A stretch of 64,000 bases of DNA from positions 93,366 to 157,365 of the forward strand of contig JAFEEG010000020.1 in the NCBI GenBank assembly GCA_018241225.1. The letters run 5' to 3'. The notes under the pieces are model-generated. The model did not search any database, was not told the DNA's origin, and worked only from the letters and a program-made list of their open reading frames with translations. This document shows, in pieces, positions 34,722-44,082 of the stretch (position 1 is the stretch's first letter; every line of letters starts with the position of its first letter). This DNA is from Pseudomonadota bacterium. GTDB lineage: Bacteria; Pseudomonadota; Gammaproteobacteria; Burkholderiales; Burkholderiaceae_C. Made by a program: the position numbers and the translations under genes.

Positions 34722-35900
34722 CTAGCGCGCAGCGCCGACCAGGTCGAGCTTCTGGCAGATCTTGACCAGCTCGGCCGCGGCGACGACGTTCAGGCCGTAG
34801 ATGTGATCGCACTTTTCCGGGTCGGCAAAGTCGATCATCACGATGTTGGGCATGAACAGCTTGAGCATTCCGCCCGAGGAGAACGAGCAGGCATCCACGT
34901 TCCCCGGCAGCGCGTTGTCGATGTAGTCCTTGAAGCCGGAGCGCCAGATGGTGTCCATGCCGCCCAGGTGCTGCTTGTCCCACATCTTGTCGTTGCGCTC
35001 CTTGATGTTCTTGAACACGCCGGTGGTGGTCCAGTACATCATTCCCACGGCGTTGGGGTCGGCGGCCGAGCAGCCCGGCGTCTTCACCTTGTTGCGCAAT
35101 GGCACCTTCTTGTCGGCAATGCCCACGGCCGCCTTCTTGAGGATGCCCTTCTGGGTGCGGATGTTCTCTTCGATCTTGGCGTCATGGCCGCTGTTGTTGA
35201 GCTTGGTGCCGCCCGCGCCCCAGTACTGCAGCCCGTCGAAATTGCCGTCGTAGCCGGCCGGCGGCTTGTACAGGTTCTTGATGTGCGTGATGCCCACGCG
35301 CTGCGCCGGCAGCTTCAGTTCGCTGTAGCCGCCGCTCATGAAGCCCACCACCACCTTGCCCGCCAGGTCCGCCAGCGACTTGGTGTTGAGGTTGCCGCCG
35401 CCGCTGTAGATCTTGTTGCCCAGCACGCTGCGGCAGGTGTCGGCAATCAGGCCCCAGTTGGTGCACTTGTCGAACTTGAGGATGAGGAACTCGCCCGAGA
35501 ACTCCGCGCTCTCCACGAACTTCTTCGCGTCCTGCAGGATCTGCGTCAGGCCCATGCCCCAGGCGGCGCCCATGCCCTCGCCCTTGAGCTTGCTGCGCTC
35601 GATCGCCACGCTCTGGCCGCCAAGGTCCTTGAGCTGGCGCGTCTTGGTGTCGTTGTTCAGGCCCGGCGCATGAAAGGCGCGCAGTTGCGCCTCCTTGCCG
35701 CCCGGCCCGCCGCCGGGCACCGTCTGCGCCGCCACGCGGATGTCGAAGAAGCGCACGCCGGCTTGCGCCTGGCCCAGGATGTCCAGCGACTGCGTCTGCG
35801 CATTGGTCGGCCCGCTGGTAATGGCCGCGTCATGGCTGCCCGCCATCACGATCTCGTTGAGCTGGCGGTCCGCGCCCAGGTTGGAGTACTTGATCGTCAT
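34722..35900 (-). CDS. PI-PLC-like phosphodiesterase, candidate T6SS phospholipase effector
   Basis: A 392-residue protein from ATG 35900. It has the PI-PLC X-domain layout: the first catalytic His23 in VMAGSHDAAITSG, the GVRFFDIRV strand (Asp53, Arg55) and a second His77 in LRAFHAPG, followed by a FLILKFDKC strand. No signal peptide is present, as is usual for T6SS-delivered lipases, and the gene lies in the vgrG operon. Its start overlaps the metallopeptidase stop by one base (TGATG). The substrate, inositol lipid or another phospholipid, is not predictable. No clear periplasmic immunity gene follows it. Confidence 0.78.
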   Translation of the reverse strand: MTIKYSNLGADRQLNEIVMAGSHDAAITSGPTNAQTQSLDILGQAQAGVRFFDIRVAAQTVPGGGPGGKEAQLRAFHAPGLNNDTKTRQLKDLGGQSVAIERSKLKGEGMGAAWGMGLTQILQDAKKFVESAEFSGEFLILKFDKCTNWGLIADTCRSVLGNKIYSGGGNLNTKSLADLAGKVVVGFMSGGYSELKLPAQRVGITHIKNLYKPPAGYDGNFDGLQYWGAGGTKLNNSGHDAKIEENIRTQKGILKKAAVGIADKKVPLRNKVKTPGCSAADPNAVGMMYWTTTGVFKNIKERNDKMWDKQHLGGMDTIWRSGFKDYIDNALPGNVDACSFSSGGMLKLFMPNIVMIDFADPEKCDHIYGLNVVAAAELVKICQKLDLVGAAR

Positions 35901-36823
35901 CAGCTGCACTGCGCCCAATCGGGGTTCACGTCGTTGGGGCTGCCCATCTTCACCGCGCCGCAGTACAGCGACACCGCCGCCCACGCGTAGCTGTCGGCGT
36001 TGTTCAGCGCCTGCGTCAGGCTCAGCGTGCCGTAGGTGTTCTCGTGCGCGTACGCTTCGTCGGCGGTGCACAGGTACTTGTGCGTGGCCTCGTGGATGAT
36101 CACGCGGGCATAGCTGATGGGCGAGTAGTTCTCCAGCATCTCGAACGACACGTGCATCTCGCCCTTGCGAAAGCCGCTGATCGAGTTGGTGACCGCCTTC
36201 CAGTTGGTGGCCCGCCAGGAGGTTGCGTCGTACTTGGTCTTGGTATGGCCGACGTACGCCTCTTCGTTCTGGCTGGCGGTGGCCGGATTGAAGTCCGCCC
36301 CCACCTTGATGTCGCGCCGGCTGGCGTCGATGTCGATCAGGTACACGCCCGTGTTCAGGTGAAAGCTCAGGCTGAGCATGTTCTGCCGGATCTTCTCCAG
36401 CACCCAGCGGCGGTCTTTCTCTGCAACGGCGCGAAACGAGAATTTCTTGTCGACGATGTTGTCCTTGAGATAGCCGCCCGCCGTGTCGCCGGCAATGAGC
36501 CCGAAGTGCTTGTCCAGCACGTCCTGCATCAGCGCCGACTCCTTGCGGCGCAACATCATGATGCCGGCGAACTCGTCGTTGGCCTTGCGCACGATGCGCG
36601 CGGCCAGCCGTGTCGCTTCGGCCGCCGCGGACTTCATCGTGTCGCTGGGGTAGTGCTGGGCCGAAGGCTGCTTCTTGTAGCCGATGAGCAGTTGCGGCGA
36701 GATCACCTCCATGGTGTCCGTGTAGCCGCGGCGCGGGTCGGCCGGAACAGGCGCGCCGACGGCCTGGCGCACCGCCACTTCGGCCTTGCGCACCAGCGTG
36801 GTGGGCTTGATGAATCCGGGCAT
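35900..36823 (-). CDS. M35-like (aspzincin-type) metallopeptidase domain protein, candidate effector
   Basis: A 307-residue protein with a zinc site HEATH at 244-248 in ARVIIHEATHKYL. It is followed by DEAYAHENTYG and by ALNNADSYAWAAVSL near 271-285, an order resembling M35 peptidases (HExxH, then an Asp/Gly-Thr region, then NADSYxxF-type helix). The N-terminal 200 residues are unassigned and include an ERR/RRW-rich helix. There is no signal peptide. It lies 43 bases after tssH and is coupled to the PLC-like gene. A role as a T6SS protease effector or in effector processing is inferred from place and motif. Confidence 0.72.
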   Translation of the reverse strand: MPGFIKPTTLVRKAEVAVRQAVGAPVPADPRRGYTDTMEVISPQLLIGYKKQPSAQHYPSDTMKSAAAEATRLAARIVRKANDEFAGIMMLRRKESALMQDVLDKHFGLIAGDTAGGYLKDNIVDKKFSFRAVAEKDRRWVLEKIRQNMLSLSFHLNTGVYLIDIDASRRDIKVGADFNPATASQNEEAYVGHTKTKYDATSWRATNWKAVTNSISGFRKGEMHVSFEMLENYSPISYARVIIHEATHKYLCTADEAYAHENTYGTLSLTQALNNADSYAWAAVSLYCGAVKMGSPNDVNPDWAQCS

Positions 36824-36866
36824 GTCGAACTCCTGGTGATCCGTTCGTCGATGGGCGGGCTTTTTT

Positions 36867-39596
36867 TCAGTCGAACGCGTAGCTGAACTGCCCGTCCTGC
36901 ACGCCCACCTTGGCCGCCACGATGGTCTTGCCTTCCATCATCCGGTTGAGGAACTCGCGGCTGATGTCCGGCAGCATGGTGTTGGTCAGGATGGCGTCGA
37001 TCATCCGGCCACCCGATTCGCTCTCGGTGCAGCGGCTGACCACCAGCTTGACCACGTCGTCGCCGTACTCGAAGGGGATCTGGTAGCGCGCCTCCACCCG
37101 CTTCTTGATGCGGTTGAGCTGCAGCTTCACGATCTGCCCCAGCATCGCGTCGGACAACGGGTAGTACGGAATGGTCACCAGCCGGCCCAGCAGCGCCGGC
37201 GGAAATATCTTGAGCAGCGGCTCGCGCAGCGCTTTGGCCATGCCCTCGGGCTCGGGCATGAGCTCCGGGTCCTTGCACATGCTGGCGATCAGGTCGGTGC
37301 CGGCGTTGGTGGTGAGCAATATCAGCGTGTTCTTGAAGTCGATGCTGCGGCCTTCACCGTCTTCCATGAAGCCCTTGTCGAAGACCTGGAAGAACAGCTC
37401 GTGCACGTCGGGGTGGGCCTTTTCCACCTCGTCGAGCAGCACCACGCTGTAGGGGCGGCGGCGCACGGCCTCGGTGAGCACGCCGCCTTCGCCGTAGCCC
37501 ACGTAGCCAGGGGGCGCACCCTTGAGCGACGAGACGGTGTGCGCCTCCTGGTACTCGCTCATGTTGATGACGATCATGTTCTGCTCGCCGCCGTACAGGG
37601 CTTCGGCCAGCGCGATGGCGGTCTCGGTCTTGCCCACGCCCGAGGTGCCGGCCAGCATGAACACGCCGATGGGCTTTTGCGGGTTGTCCAGCCCGGCGCG
37701 CGAGGTCTGGATGCGCTTGGCGATCATCTCCATCGCATGGTCCTGGCCGATCACGCGCTGAGCCAGCAGCCTGGGCAGGTTCAACACCGTCTCGATCTCG
37801 TTGCGCTGCATGCGGCCCACGGGGATGCCGGTCCAGTCGGCCACCACGGACGACACCGCCTGGCCGTCCACCGAGGGCAGGATGAGCGGTGACTCGCCCT
37901 GCAGCGCGCTGATCTTCTGTTGCAGCTCGTGCAGCTCGGCCAGCAGTGCGTCGCGATCGGCCGGCGCCAGGCCGTTGTTCACCAGGTCGCCGCCAGCTGC
38001 CTGCGCCTGGGCGCCCTCGGCGGCGCTGGGCGCATCCACCGGCTTGTTGCCATCGCGCAGCTTGGCGCGCAGCTCCAGCAGGCGGTCGACCAGACCCTTC
38101 TCCTCTTTCCACCTCGTGTTGAGTTTTTCCAGCTCGGCCTTGGCTTCGTCCAGCGCCGACTGCACCTGCGCCGCGCGCTTGCTCACGTCGATGCCGATGG
38201 CACCTTCGCGGCCGATGATCTCGCCCTCCACCGTCAGCGCCTCGATGCGCCGGGTGCAGTCTTCCACCTCGGGCGGCATGGCGTGCTGGCTCACGGCCAC
38301 GCGGGCGCAGGCGGTGTCCAGCAGGCTCACCGCCTTGTCGGGCAATTGGCGCGCCGGGATGTAGCGGTGGCTGAGCTTCACCGCCGCCTCGATGGCCTCG
38401 TCCAGCAACTGCACACGGTGGTGCTTTTCCAGCACGCTGGCCACGCCGCGCAGCATCAATATCGCCTTGAGCTCATCCGGCTCGGGCACCTGCACCACCT
38501 GGAAGCGGCGGGTCAGCGCCGGGTCCTTCTCGATGTACTTCTTGTATTCGGCCCAGGTGGTGGCGCCGATGGTGCGCAGGTTGCCGCGTGCCAGCGCGGG
38601 CTTGAGCAGGTTGGCCGCATCGCCCGTGCCGGCCGCACCACCCGCGCCCACCAGCGTGTGGATCTCGTCGATGAACAGGATGATGGGCGTGGGCGAGGCC
38701 TGCACCTCGTCGATCACCTGGCGCAGGCGCTGCTCGAACTCGCCCTTCATGCTGGCACCGGCTTGCAACAGGCCGATGTCCAGCGTGAGCAGCTTCACAT
38801 CCTTGAGCTGCGGCGGCACGTCGCCGCGTGCCAGCCGCTGCGCAAAGCCCTCCACTACCGCGGTCTTGCCAACGCCCGCCTCACCCGTGAGCAGCGGGTT
38901 GTTCTGGCGGCGCCGCATCAGGATGTCGACGATCTGGCGGATTTCCTCGTCCCGCCCGGTCACCGGATCCATCTCCCCCTTCTTCGCCTTCTCCGTGAGA
39001 TCGACAGCAAATTTCTTGAGCGCATCGCCCTTGCCCATGGCAGCCGGGGCCATGGCGCCGGTGTCTTCGCCGGGCGCGCCGCTGCCCATGCCGGTGCCGT
39101 CCTGCGCGCGCATCTTCGATTCGGCGGAGGCATCGCAGATCTTGGCGAAGTTGTCGGCCAGGTCTTCGGCCTTGACCTTCTCGAACTGCTTGCTCAGGCC
39201 CAGCAGCGGATTGCGCAGCGAGGGCGTCTTGAGCATGCCCACCAGCAGGTAGCCGGTGCGCACCTGCGCCTCGCCGAACTGCAGCGTGGCGTAGGTCCAG
39301 CCGCGCTCGATGGCGTTCTCGATGTGCGGCGAGAAGTCGCTGATGGCGGTGGCGCCGCGCGGCAGGCGGTCCAGCGCGGCGGTCATGTCCTTGGCCAGCA
39401 CCGAGATGTCCAGGCCGTAGTGCTGCACGATGCGGTGCAGGTCGCTCTCCTGGTTCTGCAGCAACTGGGCAAACCAGTGCTCCAGTTCCACGTAGGGGTT
39501 GCCTCGCATCTTGCAGAAAACGGTGGCGCCCTCGATGGCCTTGTAGGCCAGGGGATTGAGCTTGCCGAACAGGGCGGTGCGGCTGATTTCACTCAT
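36867..39596 (-). CDS. tssH: T6SS ATPase TssH (ClpV)
   Basis: ClpV disassembles the contracted TssB-TssC sheath. The 909-residue protein starts at ATG 39596, where MSEISRTALFGKLNPL matches the family N terminus and the codon overlaps the tssG stop. The Clp-N domain is followed by an AAA+ domain with Walker A GEAGVGKTA and Walker B LFIDEIHTLVG, a coiled-coil middle, and a second AAA+ domain with GTSGVGKTET and VVLLDEVEKAH. Length and domain order are typical. It is the last core gene of the tagJ-E-F-G-H operon before the cargo genes. Confidence 0.98.
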   Translation of the reverse strand: MSEISRTALFGKLNPLAYKAIEGATVFCKMRGNPYVELEHWFAQLLQNQESDLHRIVQHYGLDISVLAKDMTAALDRLPRGATAISDFSPHIENAIERGWTYATLQFGEAQVRTGYLLVGMLKTPSLRNPLLGLSKQFEKVKAEDLADNFAKICDASAESKMRAQDGTGMGSGAPGEDTGAMAPAAMGKGDALKKFAVDLTEKAKKGEMDPVTGRDEEIRQIVDILMRRRQNNPLLTGEAGVGKTAVVEGFAQRLARGDVPPQLKDVKLLTLDIGLLQAGASMKGEFEQRLRQVIDEVQASPTPIILFIDEIHTLVGAGGAAGTGDAANLLKPALARGNLRTIGATTWAEYKKYIEKDPALTRRFQVVQVPEPDELKAILMLRGVASVLEKHHRVQLLDEAIEAAVKLSHRYIPARQLPDKAVSLLDTACARVAVSQHAMPPEVEDCTRRIEALTVEGEIIGREGAIGIDVSKRAAQVQSALDEAKAELEKLNTRWKEEKGLVDRLLELRAKLRDGNKPVDAPSAAEGAQAQAAGGDLVNNGLAPADRDALLAELHELQQKISALQGESPLILPSVDGQAVSSVVADWTGIPVGRMQRNEIETVLNLPRLLAQRVIGQDHAMEMIAKRIQTSRAGLDNPQKPIGVFMLAGTSGVGKTETAIALAEALYGGEQNMIVINMSEYQEAHTVSSLKGAPPGYVGYGEGGVLTEAVRRRPYSVVLLDEVEKAHPDVHELFFQVFDKGFMEDGEGRSIDFKNTLILLTTNAGTDLIASMCKDPELMPEPEGMAKALREPLLKIFPPALLGRLVTIPYYPLSDAMLGQIVKLQLNRIKKRVEARYQIPFEYGDDVVKLVVSRCTESESGGRMIDAILTNTMLPDISREFLNRMMEGKTIVAAKVGVQDGQFSYAFD

Positions 39597-40729
39597 GATT
39601 CGACTCCATGGATTGAAAGGGGCGCATCGCCGTCGATGCGCACGTCGGCCGCGTCGTGCGGCCGCGCACGCGCGCCCAGCCACGAAACCCAGCCCAGTCG
39701 CGGTGCGTTGCCGCGCGCGGCGCCAAGCCGCGTGGGGGGCACTTCTTCCTTGTGCAGGGCCAGTTGCGCGTCCCAGTGCAGCTCGTCGCCCAGCAATTGC
39801 TGCATCCAGCGCGAGAGCACCGGCCGCGCATTGCCGGTGGGCAGGAACTGCTGGTACTGCGCCATGTCCAGCGGGCCCAGGTGCAGCCGGATGCGGTGCT
39901 GCCGGTCCCACGCGCGCCGGCCCAGCATGGCGCCGCCGCCCAGCGTGCGCGATGCCGTGCCCTGGCCCAGCCGGCTGAGCTCGCCATCGGGCAGCTTCAT
40001 CCAGTGGCCCACCCAGGGCTGCAGCCGCACGGGCACTTCGAAATAGCTGCCGAGCACCGCCTCCACGCCTTCGGCGCTATGCACCTTGCGCGAGAGCCAA
40101 CCGGAGAAATGCAGGCGCGCGTCGTCGTGGATCTCGTCGCGCTGCTGCCGTGCGGCAGTGGCCATGCCCACCAGCGAACCGATGCGCCGGCGAAAGCCGT
40201 CGTCATCCGGCCGGTCCAGCCCCGCAGTAGGCCGCGCCTGCGCCCAGGCCCGATAGAAGTACAGCGAGAAGCGGTGCGAGAAGGTGTCGAGAAAGGCCAG
40301 CCAGGTCGGATCGCCATGGTTGATGCTGCGCTCGCGGATGAAGTCCGACAGGTGCACCGGCAAGGGCCCGTTGGGGCCGAGGTAGCCGAAGAAATGCTGG
40401 CGCAGCCGCGCCGGTGCGTGCGCGCTGGCCGGCTCGAAGCGCGAGAGACTTGCCGGCGCGAACGACAGCGAAGGCTCCTGCCCCACGCGCAGCGGTTCCG
40501 CCCCCGGCAGCAAGGCATGGCCCCAGCGCGGCGCGGGTTGCGCCAGTGCCTCGAGCCTGCGCATCAGCGCAAAGTAGTCGAAGGCCCAGGGCGAGCCTTC
40601 TCGCTCGCGCAGGTAGGCCGCCACGCGCACGGGCGGCCCGGCATCGGCGGGTGGCGGCTGCGGGGCGGCGTCCTGCACCGCCTGCTGCACGGCTACAGGA
40701 TCGGGCGTGTCCCGCACAGCGGCCTCCAT
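39593..40729 (-). CDS. tssG: T6SS baseplate protein TssG
   Basis: TssG joins TssE, F and K in the baseplate wedge. The 378-residue protein from ATG 40729 has PWAFDYFALMRRLEAL, RVGQEPSLSFAPASL, the QHFFGYLGPNGPLP block, LAFLDTFSHRFSLYFYRAW and a later LGPLDMAQYQQFLPTG, all family landmarks. It begins 37 bases inside the end of tssF and ends overlapping the tssH start (ATGA). The longer upstream reading lies within tssF and is not used. Confidence 0.95.
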   Translation of the reverse strand: MEAAVRDTPDPVAVQQAVQDAAPQPPPADAGPPVRVAAYLREREGSPWAFDYFALMRRLEALAQPAPRWGHALLPGAEPLRVGQEPSLSFAPASLSRFEPASAHAPARLRQHFFGYLGPNGPLPVHLSDFIRERSINHGDPTWLAFLDTFSHRFSLYFYRAWAQARPTAGLDRPDDDGFRRRIGSLVGMATAARQQRDEIHDDARLHFSGWLSRKVHSAEGVEAVLGSYFEVPVRLQPWVGHWMKLPDGELSRLGQGTASRTLGGGAMLGRRAWDRQHRIRLHLGPLDMAQYQQFLPTGNARPVLSRWMQQLLGDELHWDAQLALHKEEVPPTRLGAARGNAPRLGWVSWLGARARPHDAADVRIDGDAPLSIHGVES

Positions 40730-42597
40730 CGCATGACTTCGCCGCGTCCGGCGATGGTGACCACGGTCTCGACGAAGTGATTCACTTCCACATGCCGCGC
40801 CAGGTAGCGCGCCAGCACCGCGCCGAACAGGAAGGCGCTGTGCCCGTGGAACGCGGTGCGCTCCAGCTCCAGCGTCACTTCCAGGCCGCGGCCAAATGCA
40901 ATGGGCCCGGCAAGCGGAAGGCGCCGCGTCACCGGCTTGCAGCGCACCGACAGGAGGCCGCGCACCTGCGCCTGCCGCACCTCGTCGCCATGCATGGCGT
41001 AGAGCGTGAGCATCTCGCGCAATGCGGCCGCACCCTGCTGCGCGCTGCTGTCGGCCAGGGAAAGGTAGTTGAGCGCGAGATGGTCCACCACCCGCCAGCC
41101 CAGCCCCTGGCTCACCACGGGCGAGACCGGCCGCGACGGCCCGCGCACCATGCGTACCTTCTGCACCGGCGCGGAGTCGATGCAGTCGAAGTCGTTGGCC
41201 TGGCCGGCCGGCAGCAGCAATGGCAGGTCGCGGTTGGTGACCAGCGCAGTCACCGCCAGCTGCCGCAGCGCGGCCGGGTACGGCGCCTCGCGCGGGTCGA
41301 CGATCTGCATGTACAGCTCCGAGCCGATGTGGCTGCTGCGGTGCCCCTCGGCCTTCTGCCGCTGCGACTGCATGCGCGGCTCGCGGCTGGTGGTGTAGTA
41401 GGCCGGGTGTCCGTGGCGGCTGCCGTGAAAGGCGGCATAGAAGGGCAGGAACACCTGTTCCGACACATCGCTCTCGCCCGGGCTTCCGTGGCCCACCACC
41501 TCGGTAATCGTGTGCACCTCGAAATCCTGCGGCCGCGTGCGGTCGGCCAGCAGGTGGAACTGGTTCACGCCCTCGTTCACCGCCACGCGGTCCAGCCGCT
41601 TGGCAAACAGGTTGATGGCCGGCACGCAGTGCAGTTGCACGTTGTCGGCGCTCACCAGCTTCTCGAGCGCGGCGTCGCCACGCGAGAACAGCACCACGAT
41701 CTCCACGTCGGGCACGTTCATGCCGGCCAGCACCTTGTGCAGATCGCAGATGCGCACGAACTGGAAGCGCTGCGCAAAGGCAAAGTACTCCTGCACCAGG
41801 CGGTGGCCCGAGAAGCCCGTTGCCGTGACGGGCAGCAGCGCCTCGTCGTCCTCGAAGCCCATGGGCTGCACGCTGTCGCCCGGCAGGTGCCGAATGGCAC
41901 CGGCGCCTGCGGCAGTGGGCTGGCCGTTGGTGCCCAGCGGCTGCACCAGCACGCCCACCGGCCGGGCCAGCAGGCATTCGTGCAGCTGCCAGGCCACGTC
42001 GTCGGCGCCGCCCAGGTGCAGCACCAGCTCGTCCAGCGGCAACTGGCTGAAGTTGAGCCCGGCGCCCGCATGCAGCGCGATGCGCAGCCCGCCGCGGATG
42101 TCGCGCGATTGCGCATGCTGGTTCAGCGGCAGGTCCGGCGCATAGGTGAAGTACTGCGCGCGGCGCACCTGCAGCGGCCACAGGCGCAACGCACGCGACG
42201 TGCGGAATTCGCAATGCGTGTTCTGCCCCACCGCCTGGCGCGCGCGCAGCCCGCTGCCGCGCGGCATGGTGGGGCCATGGGCCAGTGCGTCGTCATCGGC
42301 ATCGACGCCCATCTGCACCACTGCCATCGAGGGCGTCGGCGCGAGAAACTGCGGATAGACGATGTCCAGCAGATGCCCGGTAAAGCGCGGGTATTCGGCG
42401 TCCAGCTTGAGGCCCACGCGGGCCGAGAGAAAGGCGGTAGCCTCGATCAGGCGCTCGACATACGGGTCGGCCACTTCCTGGCCGCCATCCAGGCCCAGGC
42501 GCTGCGCGATCTTCGGGAAGGCTTGTGCAAACTCCGCGCCGCTTTCGCGGAAGTAGCGAAGTTCCTGCTCGTAAAGGCTCAGCAGCCTTGGGTCCAT
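40693..42597 (-). CDS. tssF: T6SS baseplate protein TssF
   Basis: TssF is the large baseplate wedge subunit. The 634-residue protein starts MDPRLLSLYEQELRYFRESG, the conserved N terminus. It has DPYVERLIEATAFLSARV, the FTGHLLDIVYPQFLAPTPSM block and the late IAFGRGLEVTLELER and FLFGAVLARYLARHVEVNHF segments. The tssE stop lies on the downstream side of the preceding gene, with a 3-base gap. Length is typical. Confidence 0.97.
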   Translation of the reverse strand: MDPRLLSLYEQELRYFRESGAEFAQAFPKIAQRLGLDGGQEVADPYVERLIEATAFLSARVGLKLDAEYPRFTGHLLDIVYPQFLAPTPSMAVVQMGVDADDDALAHGPTMPRGSGLRARQAVGQNTHCEFRTSRALRLWPLQVRRAQYFTYAPDLPLNQHAQSRDIRGGLRIALHAGAGLNFSQLPLDELVLHLGGADDVAWQLHECLLARPVGVLVQPLGTNGQPTAAGAGAIRHLPGDSVQPMGFEDDEALLPVTATGFSGHRLVQEYFAFAQRFQFVRICDLHKVLAGMNVPDVEIVVLFSRGDAALEKLVSADNVQLHCVPAINLFAKRLDRVAVNEGVNQFHLLADRTRPQDFEVHTITEVVGHGSPGESDVSEQVFLPFYAAFHGSRHGHPAYYTTSREPRMQSQRQKAEGHRSSHIGSELYMQIVDPREAPYPAALRQLAVTALVTNRDLPLLLPAGQANDFDCIDSAPVQKVRMVRGPSRPVSPVVSQGLGWRVVDHLALNYLSLADSSAQQGAAALREMLTLYAMHGDEVRQAQVRGLLSVRCKPVTRRLPLAGPIAFGRGLEVTLELERTAFHGHSAFLFGAVLARYLARHVEVNHFVETVVTIAGRGEVMRWRPLCGTRPIL

Positions 42598-42600
42598 GGC

Positions 42601-43107
42601 TCAAGACCCCTCTTCAACTTCGATCCTTCCTTCCTCGAGGTCGATGCGGCTGCGCATCAGGAACTCGAGTGGCACCGGCTGGGCCCAGAGCATGCCGCGG
42701 ATCGTGAGGCCGATGCGGTTGTGGGATTCGAGGGCCGAGCCTTCCATGACGAGTTCAACTTCGAGGGTTCGAGGCAGGATGCGCGGCTCGAACTGCGCAA
42801 TCGCGTTCTTCAAAGCCTGTTCCATGCTGACACGCTGCACCGACGAGGTGAACTGGCCGGACAGCATAGGCAATCCGTAGTTGAGTACCGAGCGCGCCGC
42901 ATGCGGGTGGCGGCGCTCGTCGACGACCGCCGGCCCGAGCGCGGTCGCGTTGAACAGCCAGGTGAGATCGCGCAGCACCGCCTGGCGAAGCGCCTGCCGC
43001 GTGAGCACGCGCTTGTCGTCGCCCTCGCGCTTCTCGGTGGGTGCGAAGTCGGTCAGGCGATCGAGCAGCGAGGGCTGCAGCCGCTCCTGCGCGGTGAGCT
43101 CAGCCAC
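42601..43107 (-). CDS. tssE: T6SS baseplate protein TssE (gp25-like)
   Basis: TssE is the gp25-like wedge protein needed for sheath polymerisation. Starting at GTG 43107 gives 168 residues with PSLLDRLTDFAP, VLRDLTWLFNAT, SVLNYGLPMLSG and the C-terminal EFLMRSRIDLEEGRIEVEE, a full gp25 pattern. The GTG overlaps the tagJ end by 8 bases, suggesting translational coupling. No nearer ATG fits. Confidence 0.93.
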   Translation of the reverse strand: MAELTAQERLQPSLLDRLTDFAPTEKREGDDKRVLTRQALRQAVLRDLTWLFNATALGPAVVDERRHPHAARSVLNYGLPMLSGQFTSSVQRVSMEQALKNAIAQFEPRILPRTLEVELVMEGSALESHNRIGLTIRGMLWAQPVPLEFLMRSRIDLEEGRIEVEEGS

Positions 43108-43969
43108 CGCTGTCCCCGGAGCCTTCGGCGGATGCTGCAGCTTCGTCGGCGGCGGCTGGCGAATCGAAGTTGATCTCGCGCACATCCAGCATCGCGTGCT
43201 CGCCGCCGCCCTGGTCTTCTTCCTCGATGTTGCTGCTCCACATGCGCTGGCCCCAGCCGGCCCACACGTCGGGGCGCAGTTCGCGCCACTCGGTCTTGCG
43301 CGCCAGGCGCAGCGCGCCGTCCTCGCACGCTTCGCTGCCCGGATAGCGCGTGGGCACCAGTGCCAGCGTCTCGCCACCGTTCTCGAACTGCAGGTGCGCG
43401 GGCAACCACACGCAGTCGCGCAGGTCTTCGGGCTCGTCGAACTTGATCTGTGCCAGCCGCTCGAAGGGCACCCAGTAGTAGCGCCCGTTGACGAAGGCCT
43501 CGAGCACCGGGCCGATGCGCATGTCGGCATCGGAGAGCCAGTCGAAGGGCTTGCCGTCGAGCGTGCCGGGCGTGGCCGGTGCGGCCTCGAAGGCGCGTGT
43601 GCGCAGGTCTTCGGCCATGGCATCGTCGCCCGTGCCGCTGCGCAGCAGCGACTCGAGCAGCAGCGCCAGCCATTCGTCGGGCTGGCCGAAGATCATCGGT
43701 GTGCGCTTGCCGGCGAACACCTCGGCGCGCAGGCCTTCGCAGCGGATGGCCTCGCCATACACCTGCTTCATGGGAATGGCCAAGGCATCGAGTTCGGCAG
43801 CCACGGTGAGCTGGTTGAGTGCGCGCTCCCATTGGCCGATGACGCACAGCAACTGCGCCATGAACACGCGCAGCTTGCTGTCGGCCGGCTTGGCCTTGAT
43901 CTCGTCGGTCAGCGCCTTGAGCGCGCCGGCCGGATCGGCCGCCTGGAGGAGTTCTGCGGAGCGGGTCAT
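43100..43969 (-). CDS. tagJ: T6SS accessory protein TagJ (ImpE family)
   Basis: TagJ (ImpE) binds the sheath protein TssB and aids ClpV recycling in some T6SS types. The 289-residue protein has an N-terminal TPR-like part (AADPAGALKALTDEIKAKPA, LRVFMAQLLCVIGQWERAL) and the ImpE C-terminal block (FDWLSDADMRIGPVLEAFVNGRYYWVPF, WLPAHLQFENG, TRYPGS). It is the first gene of the minus-strand baseplate operon and shares 8 bases with tssE. Confidence 0.94.
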   Translation of the reverse strand: MTRSAELLQAADPAGALKALTDEIKAKPADSKLRVFMAQLLCVIGQWERALNQLTVAAELDALAIPMKQVYGEAIRCEGLRAEVFAGKRTPMIFGQPDEWLALLLESLLRSGTGDDAMAEDLRTRAFEAAPATPGTLDGKPFDWLSDADMRIGPVLEAFVNGRYYWVPFERLAQIKFDEPEDLRDCVWLPAHLQFENGGETLALVPTRYPGSEACEDGALRLARKTEWRELRPDVWAGWGQRMWSSNIEEEDQGGGEHAMLDVREINFDSPAAADEAAASAEGSGDSGG

Positions 43970-44000
43970 CGCGCGGGCCTTTCGAGGGACAGAAGCGGTG

Positions 44001-44034
44001 CAAGGGCCGCAGCAGCTTAGTCTGCTGCCCCTTG
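44001..44034. terminator. Hairpin between the flavin reductase gene and tagJ
   Basis: CAAGGG (44001-44006) and GCAGCAG (44009-44015) pair with CTGCTGC (44022-44028) and CCCTTG (44029-44034), leaving a 2-base bulge and a 6-base loop. No T-run follows on the minus strand. It may end the flavin reductase message or set the 5' end of tagJ mRNA. Confidence 0.45.
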
Positions 44035-44082
44035 TGGCGCATCTGCCGACCGGCGTATGCCGCGCGCGCCGGCCCCGCTACG

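Noticed and set aside
36867..39911. Longer start for TssH reaching 39911
   Set aside because: The extra 105 codons lie inside tssG in another frame; the family N terminus begins at ATG 39596 with an ATGA overlap.
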